Positions 1 through 8,065 of a stretch of DNA of 64,000 nucleotides are shown here, one piece after another. Made by a program: the position numbers and the translations under genes. The notes below the pieces were generated by a model, which was not told the DNA's origin, made no database searches, and worked only from the letters and a program-made list of their open reading frames with translations. How positions within the stretch are numbered: the first letter of the stretch is position 1; every line of letters begins with the position of its first letter. Source of the DNA: Nitrospiraceae bacterium (GTDB lineage Bacteria > Nitrospirota > Nitrospiria > Nitrospirales > UBA2166); contig PBSN01000004.1 in assembly GCA_002726235.1 (NCBI GenBank), positions 20,155-84,154 of the forward strand, written 5' to 3'.

Positions 1-11
1 CCGTTGTACGG

Positions 12-728
12 ATGGTTTTTGGAGGATCTGTCCTCGCGGTGCTTGCTGCGGTCACCACCATGCTTTCTGGATTTGGCACCCAAAGCGAATGGTGGGATTT
101 CAGAGTTGGTTTTATGGTTCTCAAATGGGGTGCGTACAGTGCGGCGGTGGCCGGCATCTTATGTTTTGGGGGTGGCATGTGGGCCAGCATGTCCGGCCAC
201 TATCACAGTGCGTTCGTAGCGGCAGCCTGCTTGTTATTGAGCATGATCGTCATGGGTATTCCCTGGAGTTGGAAACATACGGTCTCTCAAGTTCCGCCTA
301 TTCACGATATTAGTACTGATATGGTCGTGCCTCCTGAGTTTGTGAGGATCCTTCCCCTCCGAAAGAACGCGCCGAATCCTGCAACGTATGGGGGGCTGGA
401 GATCGCGTCCCAGCAACGTGAAGCCTATCCTGATCTCACCTCTTTGGTGCTTGATCGACCGACCGACCATGTGTTTGTACAGGCCCTTGACGTCATTGAT
501 CATATTGGATGGGAACTCGTTGATGCATCACCCACAGAGGGACGAATTGAAGCGGTCGACACTACCTTTTGGTTTGGATTTAAGGATGATGTGGTGATTC
601 GTGTTCTTCCATCAAAGGCTGGAAGCAAAGTTGACGTTCGGTCGGTGTCACGTGTGGGGCGTAGTGACGTGGGCAGTAATGCCAGACGCATTCGAACCTT
701 TCTTGCCTCAATGAATGCCCAGGAGTAG
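12..728 (+). CDS. DUF1499 family membrane protein, possibly 5'-truncated
   Basis: The protein has about three hydrophobic segments in its first 80 residues, then a soluble C-terminal half from about residue 100 to 238. The soluble part has the features of the DUF1499 family, including the RPTDHVF-type start, a central TFWFGFKDDVVIRV strand pair and a late SRVGRSDVGSNARRI motif. Function is unknown; the family is common in bacteria and chloroplast-related proteomes. The ATG at 12 is the first in frame, but the frame is open to the window edge, so the true start may lie outside. The riboswitch-led B12 operon follows after about 240 bases, so the gene is probably not part of that unit. Confidence 0.75.
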   Translation: MVFGGSVLAVLAAVTTMLSGFGTQSEWWDFRVGFMVLKWGAYSAAVAGILCFGGGMWASMSGHYHSAFVAAACLLLSMIVMGIPWSWKHTVSQVPPIHDISTDMVVPPEFVRILPLRKNAPNPATYGGLEIASQQREAYPDLTSLVLDRPTDHVFVQALDVIDHIGWELVDASPTEGRIEAVDTTFWFGFKDDVVIRVLPSKAGSKVDVRSVSRVGRSDVGSNARRIRTFLASMNAQE

Positions 729-921
729 AAAAATGCGGCGCTGTTTTATGGCTGAAATTTTCGTACGCGTATTGACCGGTACTCTGTTTAAACATCCTGT
801 GGAGAGTCAAGGCGGTATCATGTACTCTCGTGCACCAATCTCTCACTGGCGTGAAAATCGTTTTACCCATGCTGTCTGCCCATTATAAATCAGCACGTTG
901 ACTCTCTGCTTGCAAGACATC

Positions 922-950
922 TTGCTTTTTTTGTGCTTCGCTTCTATGGT
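922..950 (+). promoter_or_regulatory. weak candidate promoter for the B12 riboswitch operon
   Basis: TTGCTT at 922-927 and TATGGT at 945-950 are separated by 17 bases and lie just ahead of the cobalamin riboswitch. The match to the sigma-70 consensus is modest (3/6 and 4/6), so this is a position-based guess. Confidence 0.25.
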
Positions 951-969
951 GAGGCTCTAACAGATGCTG

Positions 970-1143
970 TTCGGGTGTTCATGTTTGTGTGACATGAACG
1001 AAAAGGGAAATGGGTGCAGTGCCCATGCGGTCCCGCCGCTGTGATGGGGGACGAAACTCAGGAAATGCCACTGGGAACCTGAAGGTTTCTGGGAAGGCCT
1101 GAGGAGTAGGACGATCTCAAAGCCAGAAGACCTGCCCGAGCAC
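970..1143 (+). promoter_or_regulatory. Cobalamin (AdoCbl-type) riboswitch
   Basis: The leader of btuB carries the conserved pieces of a cobalamin riboswitch in order. There is a perfect 8-bp hairpin (977-984 with 992-999), an AAAGGGAA segment near 1001, the GCGGTCCCGCCGCTGTGA core at 1027-1044, the B12 box with GCCACTG at 1066-1072, and the closing AGCCAGAAGACCTGCC at 1120-1135. An intrinsic terminator follows at 1198-1237, ahead of the btuB start. This arrangement implies premature termination of the uptake operon when B12 is plentiful. The aptamer is recognised directly; the OFF-switch mechanism is inferred from the terminator. Confidence 0.93.
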
Positions 1144-1197
1144 GTAAAATCTTTTCTCGTGGGTTAGAGAAGGTGTGAGGGTGAAGAAACTGGGTGC

Positions 1198-1237
1198 AAT
1201 CCTCAAGATCCGAATCGGGTCTTGAGGATTTTTTTTT
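1198..1237 (+). terminator. Intrinsic terminator, expression platform of the B12 riboswitch
   Basis: CCTCAAGATCC (1201-1211) pairs with GGGTCTTGAGG (1217-1227) around a 5-base loop, and AAT/ATT extends the stem to 14 pairs. A run of nine T follows immediately. It lies between the aptamer and the btuB ribosome binding site, as expected for transcriptional control. Confidence 0.9.
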
Positions 1238-1302
1238 GGTTTTCGTCCCACAAGACATTCTCTGCCCCTAACCTTTTGGAAGATAAAAGAGGGGGGGGAG
1301 GC

Positions 1303-3222
1303 ATGATGTGTTTGTTCCAACGGTTGCCAGTTTTGGCTGCCGCTTTTGGTATCATGTTCTTTATTGGGACTGTGGGGATCAGTCAGGCTCAAAACACAGT
1401 CCCGCCTCAGGTGTCAAATGAAGGGGACATTCAACGACTGGAAGCAGTCGTGGTCACCGCAACTCGCACACCGGTCTCCACTGAAAAAACCACAAGTTCT
1501 GTCACCATCATTGATTCCAAGGCTATCGCAGCAAAACAGGTTGATACGGTTCTTGATGTTCTGCGGACGGTGCGTGGACTTGATGTGAAACAATCGGGAG
1601 GCTTGGGGGGGGTGACATCAGTATTCATGCGCGGCGGCAATTCAAACCATACTCTGGTGTTGATTGACGGGGTGCAGGCCAACTCGCCGACGACTGGTGC
1701 CTTTGACTTTGCCGATTTGACCGTTGAGAATATCGAGCGAATCGAAGTCATACGTGGACCGCAAAGCACTCTGTATGGCTCGGATGCGATCGGCGGCGTG
1801 ATCCATATCATTACCAAGAAGGGGGAAGGACCGAACAGTGGATTCCTCTCCTCTGAGTATGGGGCTTTCAACACCTTCCAGGAACGGGCCGGCATAAGCG
1901 GGGGATCGGATCGTTTTGATTACGCGCTTACCGTGTCACGCTTGGATAGTGATGGGATTTCACGAGCCAATGAGAAGGATGGCAATCCCGAGGAAGATGG
2001 CTACGAGAACACCACCATCTCTGGCCGCTTCGGGGCCGCTGTGTTGGGTGATGGGCGGCTTGACACGACGATCCGCTATACCAAATCCGAAGCCGACATT
2101 GACGCGGCATTCCCGTTTGCCGATGACTTGGATTCGACGTCGGAGCGCGACGCACTAGTCCTCTCTAGCACCTTTTCCAAGCCAATTACGTCGTGGTGGG
2201 ATCAACGTTTGCAAGTGTCGCTTAACGATGATGACTTAACAGGCAAGGATCAGGATGACCCAACGGATTTCAACCCCACCGGGGATAACGGCTATCTGAT
2301 TGATATTCAAGCGAAACGTTTAGACTGGCAGCATAATTTCGTGCTGACCGAGCACGCCACGCTCACGGCTGGCTATGAGTTGGAACACCAGAAGGCTCGA
2401 AGTCGGGACAATTTCACGAAATCGATCACCAATCATGCTGGCTATACCCAACTGCAACTCAATCCTGTTGACAATCTGTTTCTCGTCGCCGGGGGACGCT
2501 TTGATGCGAATACCCTCTATGAGAACAAGCTGACGTATAAAGTCAGCGGAAGCTATTACGTGGAGCAGTCCGGGACGACTCTGCGATCTAGCTATGGAAC
2601 CGGCTTTCGTGGCCCAACTCTCAATGAGTTGTTTTTTCCGGGGTTTGGCAATCTCGATCTGCAACCAGAAACTAGCAGGGGCTATGAGGTAGGCTTGGAG
2701 CAACAGGTGTTAGCGCAACTTGTGGTTGGAGTAACCTCTTTTCACAATGACTTTGATGATTTGATTGTTGGCACGTTTGATCCGGCGACGAATCTGTTCG
2801 AAGCCGAAAACATCAATGAGGCACGCTCTCGGGGAGTTGAAGCCTATGTGCGTATCTCTCCCGCGGACACCCTTGATGTACAGGCGACCTATACGCGTAC
2901 CGCGACACGTGATCGAGAAACCAGACTTCGCCTCGCACAACGCCCGCTGAACAAAGGCAACCTCAACATTCTGTATGCTCCATGGGATGCGTTACGGATG
3001 AATCTTGATCTACTCTTGGTGGGTTCCTCGTTCAGTGATACGGATAATAAACAGCGAGTTGACGGATATGAAGTGGTCAATTTGGGAGGAAGTTATGACA
3101 TTGCCAAGAATTTCCAAGTCTTTGCCAGAGTCGATAACCTGCTGAATCAGGAGTATGAAGAAGTCTTCGGATTCGGAACCTTTGGCAGGGCGGCCTTTGG
3201 GGGCCTGAAACTCACGTTTTGA
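1303..3222 (+). CDS. btuB: TonB-dependent outer-membrane cobalamin receptor (BtuB-type)
   Basis: This 639-residue outer-membrane receptor probably imports B12 using TonB energy. It has a signal peptide of about 30 residues ending near SQAQ, and a TonB-box-like segment around EAVVVTATRTP. A plug domain follows with the SVFMRGGNSNHTLVLIDG and IERIEVIRGPQSTLYGSDAIGG motifs, and then a 22-strand-type barrel. The protein ends in a terminal phenylalanine, typical of Omp85-assembled barrels. The ATG at 1303 is chosen because a long G-rich Shine-Dalgarno sequence lies just upstream; longer reading starts inside the terminator. Substrate is assigned from the upstream cobalamin riboswitch and the btuFCD genes downstream. 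Confidence 0.92.
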   Translation: MMCLFQRLPVLAAAFGIMFFIGTVGISQAQNTVPPQVSNEGDIQRLEAVVVTATRTPVSTEKTTSSVTIIDSKAIAAKQVDTVLDVLRTVRGLDVKQSGGLGGVTSVFMRGGNSNHTLVLIDGVQANSPTTGAFDFADLTVENIERIEVIRGPQSTLYGSDAIGGVIHIITKKGEGPNSGFLSSEYGAFNTFQERAGISGGSDRFDYALTVSRLDSDGISRANEKDGNPEEDGYENTTISGRFGAAVLGDGRLDTTIRYTKSEADIDAAFPFADDLDSTSERDALVLSSTFSKPITSWWDQRLQVSLNDDDLTGKDQDDPTDFNPTGDNGYLIDIQAKRLDWQHNFVLTEHATLTAGYELEHQKARSRDNFTKSITNHAGYTQLQLNPVDNLFLVAGGRFDANTLYENKLTYKVSGSYYVEQSGTTLRSSYGTGFRGPTLNELFFPGFGNLDLQPETSRGYEVGLEQQVLAQLVVGVTSFHNDFDDLIVGTFDPATNLFEAENINEARSRGVEAYVRISPADTLDVQATYTRTATRDRETRLRLAQRPLNKGNLNILYAPWDALRMNLDLLLVGSSFSDTDNKQRVDGYEVVNLGGSYDIAKNFQVFARVDNLLNQEYEEVFGFGTFGRAAFGGLKLTF

Positions 3223-4041
3223 GTGATCGTGACATCGGACATGCATCGTTTTATATTTGCAAGCTGCATCTCATTCGGATTGCACGCTGTGGCGCTTAGC
3301 GGGGCTACTTTTCTACTTTCAAAACCTGAATCCACCCTACGTGCTCCAGTCGAAGTGGTATTGGTTAAGTTCTCCAATCCGGTGCCCGATTCCGGAAATC
3401 CCATTCCATCTGTGGTTGCCGTGCAATCTGAGTTGCCGATCACAGATTTGCCGTTTAGACGACATAAGGTGCCTGAAGAAGAAAAAGTACCTGAAAAAGA
3501 AAATGCGGCGTTACAAAAGATGCGCATGGTAGAAGCCGAAACCGCCAATGACACGATCCCATACCAAGTGCCACGGTTTGATGCAGCGAATGTTTTTGCC
3601 CCTGTCGAAGAGACCTCAGCCAAGCCCTCAAGTATTGTGGTTGACAATTACGTGTCCGATGCTGGCGCAGTGTATGGTGATCAAGTCGTCACGTTACCAG
3701 CCGATGTGCAATCGTTGAACTTGGATGAGATGTCTGGGCTCATGCGTCCGGACGTCCAATATCTTTCCAGCACCCCCCCACGCTACCCTCGTCTGGCACG
3801 ACAACGGGGATGGGAAGGGACAGTACTATTGGAGGTTGAGGTTCTGTCATCAGGAAACGTTGGGATGATTCGCGTTGTGCGTAGCTCAGGATATAAAATG
3901 TTGGATCGTGCGGCAACGCGGGCTGTCTATGAGTGGCAATTTTCGATAAAGCAGACCAATGGTTCGGACATCACTGCGACGGTCGAAATTCCGGTGACCT
4001 TCACGCTAGCCACCCACACTAATCCGAAGAGACGTGGGTGA
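3223..4041 (+). CDS. tonB: TonB-family energy transducer dedicated to the B12 operon
   Basis: This 272-residue protein has an N-terminal membrane anchor (about residues 8-30) and a proline- and charge-rich spacer through residue 170. The C-terminal TonB domain includes YPRLARQRGWEGTVLLEVEV and SSGYKMLDRAATRAVYEWQF. It would link the proton-motive force to BtuB. No exbB or exbD is in the window, so it must borrow a complex from elsewhere. The GTG start at 3223 abuts the btuB stop; the same 12 bases (stop plus GTGATCGTG) recur at the next junction, which supports GTG as the start. ATG 3241 is an alternative. Confidence 0.88.
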   Translation: MIVTSDMHRFIFASCISFGLHAVALSGATFLLSKPESTLRAPVEVVLVKFSNPVPDSGNPIPSVVAVQSELPITDLPFRRHKVPEEEKVPEKENAALQKMRMVEAETANDTIPYQVPRFDAANVFAPVEETSAKPSSIVVDNYVSDAGAVYGDQVVTLPADVQSLNLDEMSGLMRPDVQYLSSTPPRYPRLARQRGWEGTVLLEVEVLSSGNVGMIRVVRSSGYKMLDRAATRAVYEWQFSIKQTNGSDITATVEIPVTFTLATHTNPKRRG

Positions 4042-4971
4042 GTGATCGTGCTCGTAGCGCGATGGACATGGGTTGCTCTGGTCTCTCTTGGGGTTGGAGG
4101 GGGGATTGTTGCGCAAGGGGAACGAGGGTTGCTGTTTCCCAACGCCGCAATCGTAGCTCCTTCCGTTGCACGCGATAGCACTCCAGCTCGTGTCGTTTCT
4201 CTCCTTCCGTCGCTTACAGAAATCATGTTCGCCATTGACGAAGGACATCGTGTTGTTGGCGTGAGTGATTTCGATGACTTCCCTCCTGAGGTCACAACGC
4301 TTCCCAGTGTTGGCGGGTTGATCCACCCGAATCTTGAATCGATTGTTGCGCTTAAACCAGATTTGATTGTGGCTGATCAATCACATTCGGTGAACGGATC
4401 GGTGTCTAGGCTCCGTGAATTAGGGCTGAGAATCGAGGTCTTTTCCGTGACCACGGCAATGACGTTTGATGATCTGTATCAGGCAATTGGATCCCTTGGC
4501 CAAATTTTTGATGCCACTGAAGCAGCGCGAAATGTCGTACAGACGATGCAGCTGTCCATTACGGAGGTACGACAACGGTTGGGCGGGGTTACTCCCGTCA
4601 CTCTTTACTGCGAGCTTTGGGCAGATCCAATCATCGCCGTATCAGGCGGATCATTTGAGGGCCACCTGATTGAGTTGGCTGGCGGTGACAACATTGCAGC
4701 GTCGCTCTCTGGGCGTTCACCACGTATAGGCACGGAATTTGTGCTGCAACAGGATCCATCGGTGATCTTGCTTCCTGGTGGTGGTGTTGTTCCGGGTCTC
4801 GCTTCGCCGAAGATAATAGCTGCACGTCCGGGATGGAGGCATCTTCAAGCGCTCAAACAGGGACGGGTGTATACGATCAATCACGCACACTTCGCACGTC
4901 ATGGCCCTCGATCTGTTCTCGCCGTGCAGGAAATCGCTCAGCTTTTGCATCCGGAGTTAGTATGGGAGTAG
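4042..4971 (+). CDS. btuF: Periplasmic cobalamin-binding protein (BtuF-like)
   Basis: This 309-residue type III substrate-binding protein has an N-terminal export signal (about residues 1-30). It carries the BtuF/FhuD-like pattern RVVSLLPSLTEIMFAI, then GGLIHPNLESIVALKPDLIVA and a late HFARHGPRSVLAVQEIAQLL. It should deliver B12 from BtuB to BtuCD. It starts with GTG directly after the tonB stop and overlaps btuC by 10 bases, consistent with co-translation. The length is slightly above the E. coli protein. Binding of other corrinoids or a siderophore cannot be excluded from sequence alone; the riboswitch argues for cobalamin. Confidence 0.88.
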   Translation: MIVLVARWTWVALVSLGVGGGIVAQGERGLLFPNAAIVAPSVARDSTPARVVSLLPSLTEIMFAIDEGHRVVGVSDFDDFPPEVTTLPSVGGLIHPNLESIVALKPDLIVADQSHSVNGSVSRLRELGLRIEVFSVTTAMTFDDLYQAIGSLGQIFDATEAARNVVQTMQLSITEVRQRLGGVTPVTLYCELWADPIIAVSGGSFEGHLIELAGGDNIAASLSGRSPRIGTEFVLQQDPSVILLPGGGVVPGLASPKIIAARPGWRHLQALKQGRVYTINHAHFARHGPRSVLAVQEIAQLLHPELVWE

Positions 4972-6005
4972 GAGGGTTTCATGCCCAACGGATCTCGAGA
5001 TGGAGATGGGGAATGATTGGCCTTCTCTGCCTTATGGGACTCGTGGCGCTAGGGGCAATGTGCATGGGAACGGTGAGAGTCTCAGTGATCGAGGTAATTC
5101 ATATTCTATGGCAAGCGATTCTCCAGTCATTGTGGGTGGAGGGCATTGAGACAATGAGCACCAACGAGATTGTCGTCCTCGAGTTGCGCGGGCCTCGTGT
5201 GCTCATGGCCATGCTGGTCGGAATGGCATTGGCGGTCACCGGTGCAACCTTTCAATCAATGTTACGCAATCCATTGGCCGACCCGTATCTGCTTGGTATT
5301 GCCAGTGGCGCGGCTTGTGGTGCGGTCATTGCGCTTATGTTGGGATGGCCGCTTCTTCCGCTTGCTGCATTTGCGGGAGCATTGCTGAGTGCGGCCATTG
5401 TGGTGAGTATTGCACATCGGAGCGGGAGCATGCATCCTCACACATTGGTATTGGCTGGTGTCGTCGTCAATGCATTTTTAGCGTCCGTCATCGCAGTGCT
5501 CATTGTGTTTTCGTCGGCGGATGCGACGCGAGGCATTGTTTTTTGGCTAATGGGAAACGTGAGCACACAGCGACTCGCGATACTCAGCATGATTGCGATA
5601 TGTGTGATTGGAAGCATGGCGCTGTTATTCTGGAAAGCGAGGAACCTCGATTTGCTTGCACAAGGAGAATCTGTGGCCAAACAGCTTGGTCTAGAGGTCG
5701 AAGGCTATAAGTGGTTTCTCTTGGTCATTACATCGCTACTTATAGGAATCGCCGTTGCGTATAACGGTTTAATTGGGTTTGTCGGTCTGATTGTTCCGCA
5801 CATCGGGAGGTTTTTGTTTGGGGCGGACAACCGATTCTTAATTCCAGTGGCTGCCCTAATCGGTGCCATTGTGATGACAGTGGCCGATACGATAGCGCGG
5901 ACCATCATTGCTCCATCGGAGCTTCCGGTCGGAGCGATTACCGCGTTGGCTGGAGGCCCATTCTTCCTTCTGTTGCTCCGGCGAGCACGGCATAGTTTTA
6001 CGTAG
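4962..6005 (+). CDS. btuC: Cobalamin ABC transporter permease (FecCD/BtuC family)
   Basis: This roughly 347-residue permease has about nine to ten membrane segments typical of BtuC/FecCD. It has the family motifs LRGPRVLMAMLVGMALAVTG, NPLADPYLLGIASGAACGA and GLIGFVGLIVPHIGR. The ATG at 4962 is chosen because it overlaps the end of btuF, has a GGAG upstream, and gives normal length; the open frame extends further upstream but without hydrophobic or conserved content. It works with the BtuD-like ATPase encoded 141 bases downstream. Confidence 0.9.
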   Translation: MGVGGFHAQRISRWRWGMIGLLCLMGLVALGAMCMGTVRVSVIEVIHILWQAILQSLWVEGIETMSTNEIVVLELRGPRVLMAMLVGMALAVTGATFQSMLRNPLADPYLLGIASGAACGAVIALMLGWPLLPLAAFAGALLSAAIVVSIAHRSGSMHPHTLVLAGVVVNAFLASVIAVLIVFSSADATRGIVFWLMGNVSTQRLAILSMIAICVIGSMALLFWKARNLDLLAQGESVAKQLGLEVEGYKWFLLVITSLLIGIAVAYNGLIGFVGLIVPHIGRFLFGADNRFLIPVAALIGAIVMTVADTIARTIIAPSELPVGAITALAGGPFFLLLLRRARHSFT

Positions 6006-6007
6006 AG

Positions 6008-6125
6008 GGTGTTGAAAAAGTCTGCCAGCGGCGTTCTCGCTCCTTTATCGTGCGTCTGTGCGTGGTCGTACGCTCTGCGAGCCAAAGCAACTGTCTCTGT
6101 ACTGGACGAGCTTTTTTTAACTCCC
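6008..6125 (+). repeat. Intergenic inverted-repeat element, copy 1
   Basis: The btuC-btuD gap holds a short element with imperfect terminal inverted repeats. The left end reads GGTGTTGAAAAAGTCTGCCAG; its right end, read on the other strand, is GTTAAAAAAAGCTCGTCCAG. Positions 6011-6041 match 41909-41939 (opposite strand) at 27 of 31 bases. From memory it resembles a short palindromic repeat frequent in Nitrospira genomes. It may form a hairpin within the operon transcript. Confidence 0.7.
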
Positions 6126-6146
6126 CCTTAATTAAGGGAATGTGAA

Positions 6147-6977
6147 TTGAAGCCAATCATACGAGTTGAGCGCGTAGGGTTCAATTATGGGCTACGCAAC
6201 GTATCGAGTGAATCTTGCCTTCTTGACAATCTCACCTTCCAAGTCCTTCCGGGAGAGATTCTTGGAATTATTGGCCCGAATGGGTGCGGAAAATCCACAC
6301 TGATCAATCTGCTTTCTAAAGTGCTGACACCTCATGCCGGTGAAATATTTATTCATGCCCAGGCATTGGCAAAGATGAAACAGCAAGATGTTGCACGGGC
6401 AATTGCAGTTTTGCCACAAGATATCTCTGTCAGTTTTCACTATTCCGTCGAAGAAATGGTGCTTATGGGACGTGCCCCATATCGAAACAGATTGGGGTGG
6501 GAGACGAACGCAGATTATGAGGTTGCAGAAGAAGTTTTGGATCTCACATGTATGCGTGATTTTGCAGAACGCTGGTTTCTGGAATTGAGTGGAGGAGAAA
6601 GATGCCGCGCATTGTTGGCGCGAGCCCTCGCACAACGTCCGGAAATTCTTCTGTTGGATGAACCAACTGCCAATCTCGACCTCCAATATCAAACGCAAAT
6701 ACTCGATATGATTGCTGGATTCGCACGAAAACACGGGAGCACTGTTTGCATCGTTACACACGACCTTAATCTCGTGGGGGAATATTGTGACCGCGTCGCT
6801 GTGCTAAAAGATGGAAGAGTGTATAGGGAAGGCAGTCCAGCGGAGATTATTCAGGCGAAGACAATTGCCGATGTCTATAACACCCAGGTACATGTTGGCA
6901 CCAATCCTCATTCAGGTGCTCCACATGTGTTTTTGAAATCCGACCGAGCCGAGCAAACCCTCCGGTCGGGGGATTGA
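6147..6977 (+). CDS. btuD: Cobalamin ABC transporter ATPase (BtuD/FecE type)
   Basis: This 276-residue ABC ATPase has a Walker A motif GPNGCGKST near residue 45, a Q-loop LPQDI, the signature LSGGERCRALLARAL, and Walker B ILLLDEPTANLD followed by the THDLNL switch histidine. It should power B12 import with the BtuC-like permease. The start ATG follows an AAGGGAATGTG stretch. A repeat element separates it from btuC, but orientation and context keep it in the same unit. Confidence 0.9.
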   Translation: MKPIIRVERVGFNYGLRNVSSESCLLDNLTFQVLPGEILGIIGPNGCGKSTLINLLSKVLTPHAGEIFIHAQALAKMKQQDVARAIAVLPQDISVSFHYSVEEMVLMGRAPYRNRLGWETNADYEVAEEVLDLTCMRDFAERWFLELSGGERCRALLARALAQRPEILLLDEPTANLDLQYQTQILDMIAGFARKHGSTVCIVTHDLNLVGEYCDRVAVLKDGRVYREGSPAEIIQAKTIADVYNTQVHVGTNPHSGAPHVFLKSDRAEQTLRSGD

Positions 6978-7043
6978 AACCTGATATGGGTGGCCAGTGT
7001 GGCCAGGATCGGTGGACCTCCCTAGAAGAGGAGTAGCAATGTG

Positions 7044-7622
7044 ATGAGAATCTCAAAGGTATACACCCGTACTGGGGATGGAGGGAAAACACGACTTGCT
7101 GGAGGGCAACAGGTCTTCAAGGATGATCAACGCGTTGAGGCCTATGGGACCATTGATGAACTCAATGCAGTGTTAGGAACAGCGCGTGCGTTTATTGCCG
7201 AACGTCTGCCAGGTGACACGAAGTTGGAAAATCTCGATAAAGAAATTTATTTTATCCAGAGCAAACTCTTTGACGTTGGAGGCATTCTGGCGACCGCTTC
7301 GGGAATGAGTTTTCCTGCCATGCCTGAGGTCACCGAGGATGACGTTACACACCTTGAGGGTCTAATCGATTCGATAAATGCTGAGCTCGACCCATTAAAA
7401 GAATTTATTCTTCCGGGTGGAGGAAAAGCGACAAGTTTTCTTCATATGGCCCGGACGATCTGTCGTCGTGCGGAACGACGGTGCGTGACTCTGTCGCGCG
7501 AGGACTCCCTTAGCCCGACGCTGTTGATGTACTTGAATCGATTGAGTGATGCCCTCTTTGTGTTCGCACGTTTGGTTGCTAAGGTGCAAGGCGAATCCGA
7601 ACATTTCTGGAAGCGGGGATAA
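7044..7622 (+). CDS. pduO: Cob(I)alamin adenosyltransferase, PduO type
   Basis: This 192-residue enzyme transfers the adenosyl group of ATP to cob(I)alamin to make AdoCbl. The N-terminal YTRTGDGGKTRLAGG motif binds ATP, and GTIDELNAVLG, RTICRRAERR and LNRLSDALFVFAR are family hallmarks. GAGGAG at 7028-7033 precedes both GTG 7041 and ATG 7044; ATG 7044 is preferred. It closes the B12 uptake operon, so imported corrinoid is activated at once. The same family is called ATR or CobO2 in other annotations. Confidence 0.93.
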   Translation: MRISKVYTRTGDGGKTRLAGGQQVFKDDQRVEAYGTIDELNAVLGTARAFIAERLPGDTKLENLDKEIYFIQSKLFDVGGILATASGMSFPAMPEVTEDDVTHLEGLIDSINAELDPLKEFILPGGGKATSFLHMARTICRRAERRCVTLSREDSLSPTLLMYLNRLSDALFVFARLVAKVQGESEHFWKRG

Positions 7623-7689
7623 ATGGTGCTGGTTTTTGTTTCGCATTGGACTGGCACTTACGATTCGGGAAAGACTTGAGGCTACTTGC

Positions 7690-8055
7690 ATGTTCAATAA
7701 TATCCTGGCGCATGGGCATGAAATTCGTCATGGGAAAATGGGTGCGCGTGACGAAATAGATTCTGTGTTCATCCACGTGAAGTGTGATGGGTTGGGTGAT
7801 GTAGCTCATGACGTTGATGTCAATGGCGGCGTTTCAATGAGCGGTTGGACAATCTGGGACACGACCATCCACGGTTTGTTCGAAAACTATCAGTTCCGAT
7901 GTGCTGAGGTTGATAGTTTGCGAAAGGTCAAGGGATTATCCCCGCGTTCGGATACGATCGATTTTTTGGATTTTGATCAGAAATGCACTAAGCTAGCTGG
8001 ACTGACGCGATCCCATCTCGACATAGACGCAATCCGGTCACTTTTCAGGAAATGA
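7690..8055 (+). CDS. Uncertain hypothetical ORF between pduO and the epimerase gene
   Basis: A 121-codon frame opens at ATG 7690 and ends ten bases before the next gene. I do not recognise the product and see no signal peptide, membrane segment or motif. The start lacks a good ribosome binding site, and the reverse strand also has short open stretches. It may be non-coding or a degraded gene. This stretch of about 440 bases (7623-8065) contains nothing else that I can support. Confidence 0.25.
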   Translation: MFNNILAHGHEIRHGKMGARDEIDSVFIHVKCDGLGDVAHDVDVNGGVSMSGWTIWDTTIHGLFENYQFRCAEVDSLRKVKGLSPRSDTIDFLDFDQKCTKLAGLTRSHLDIDAIRSLFRK

Positions 8056-8065
8056 GCGCCAGCTT

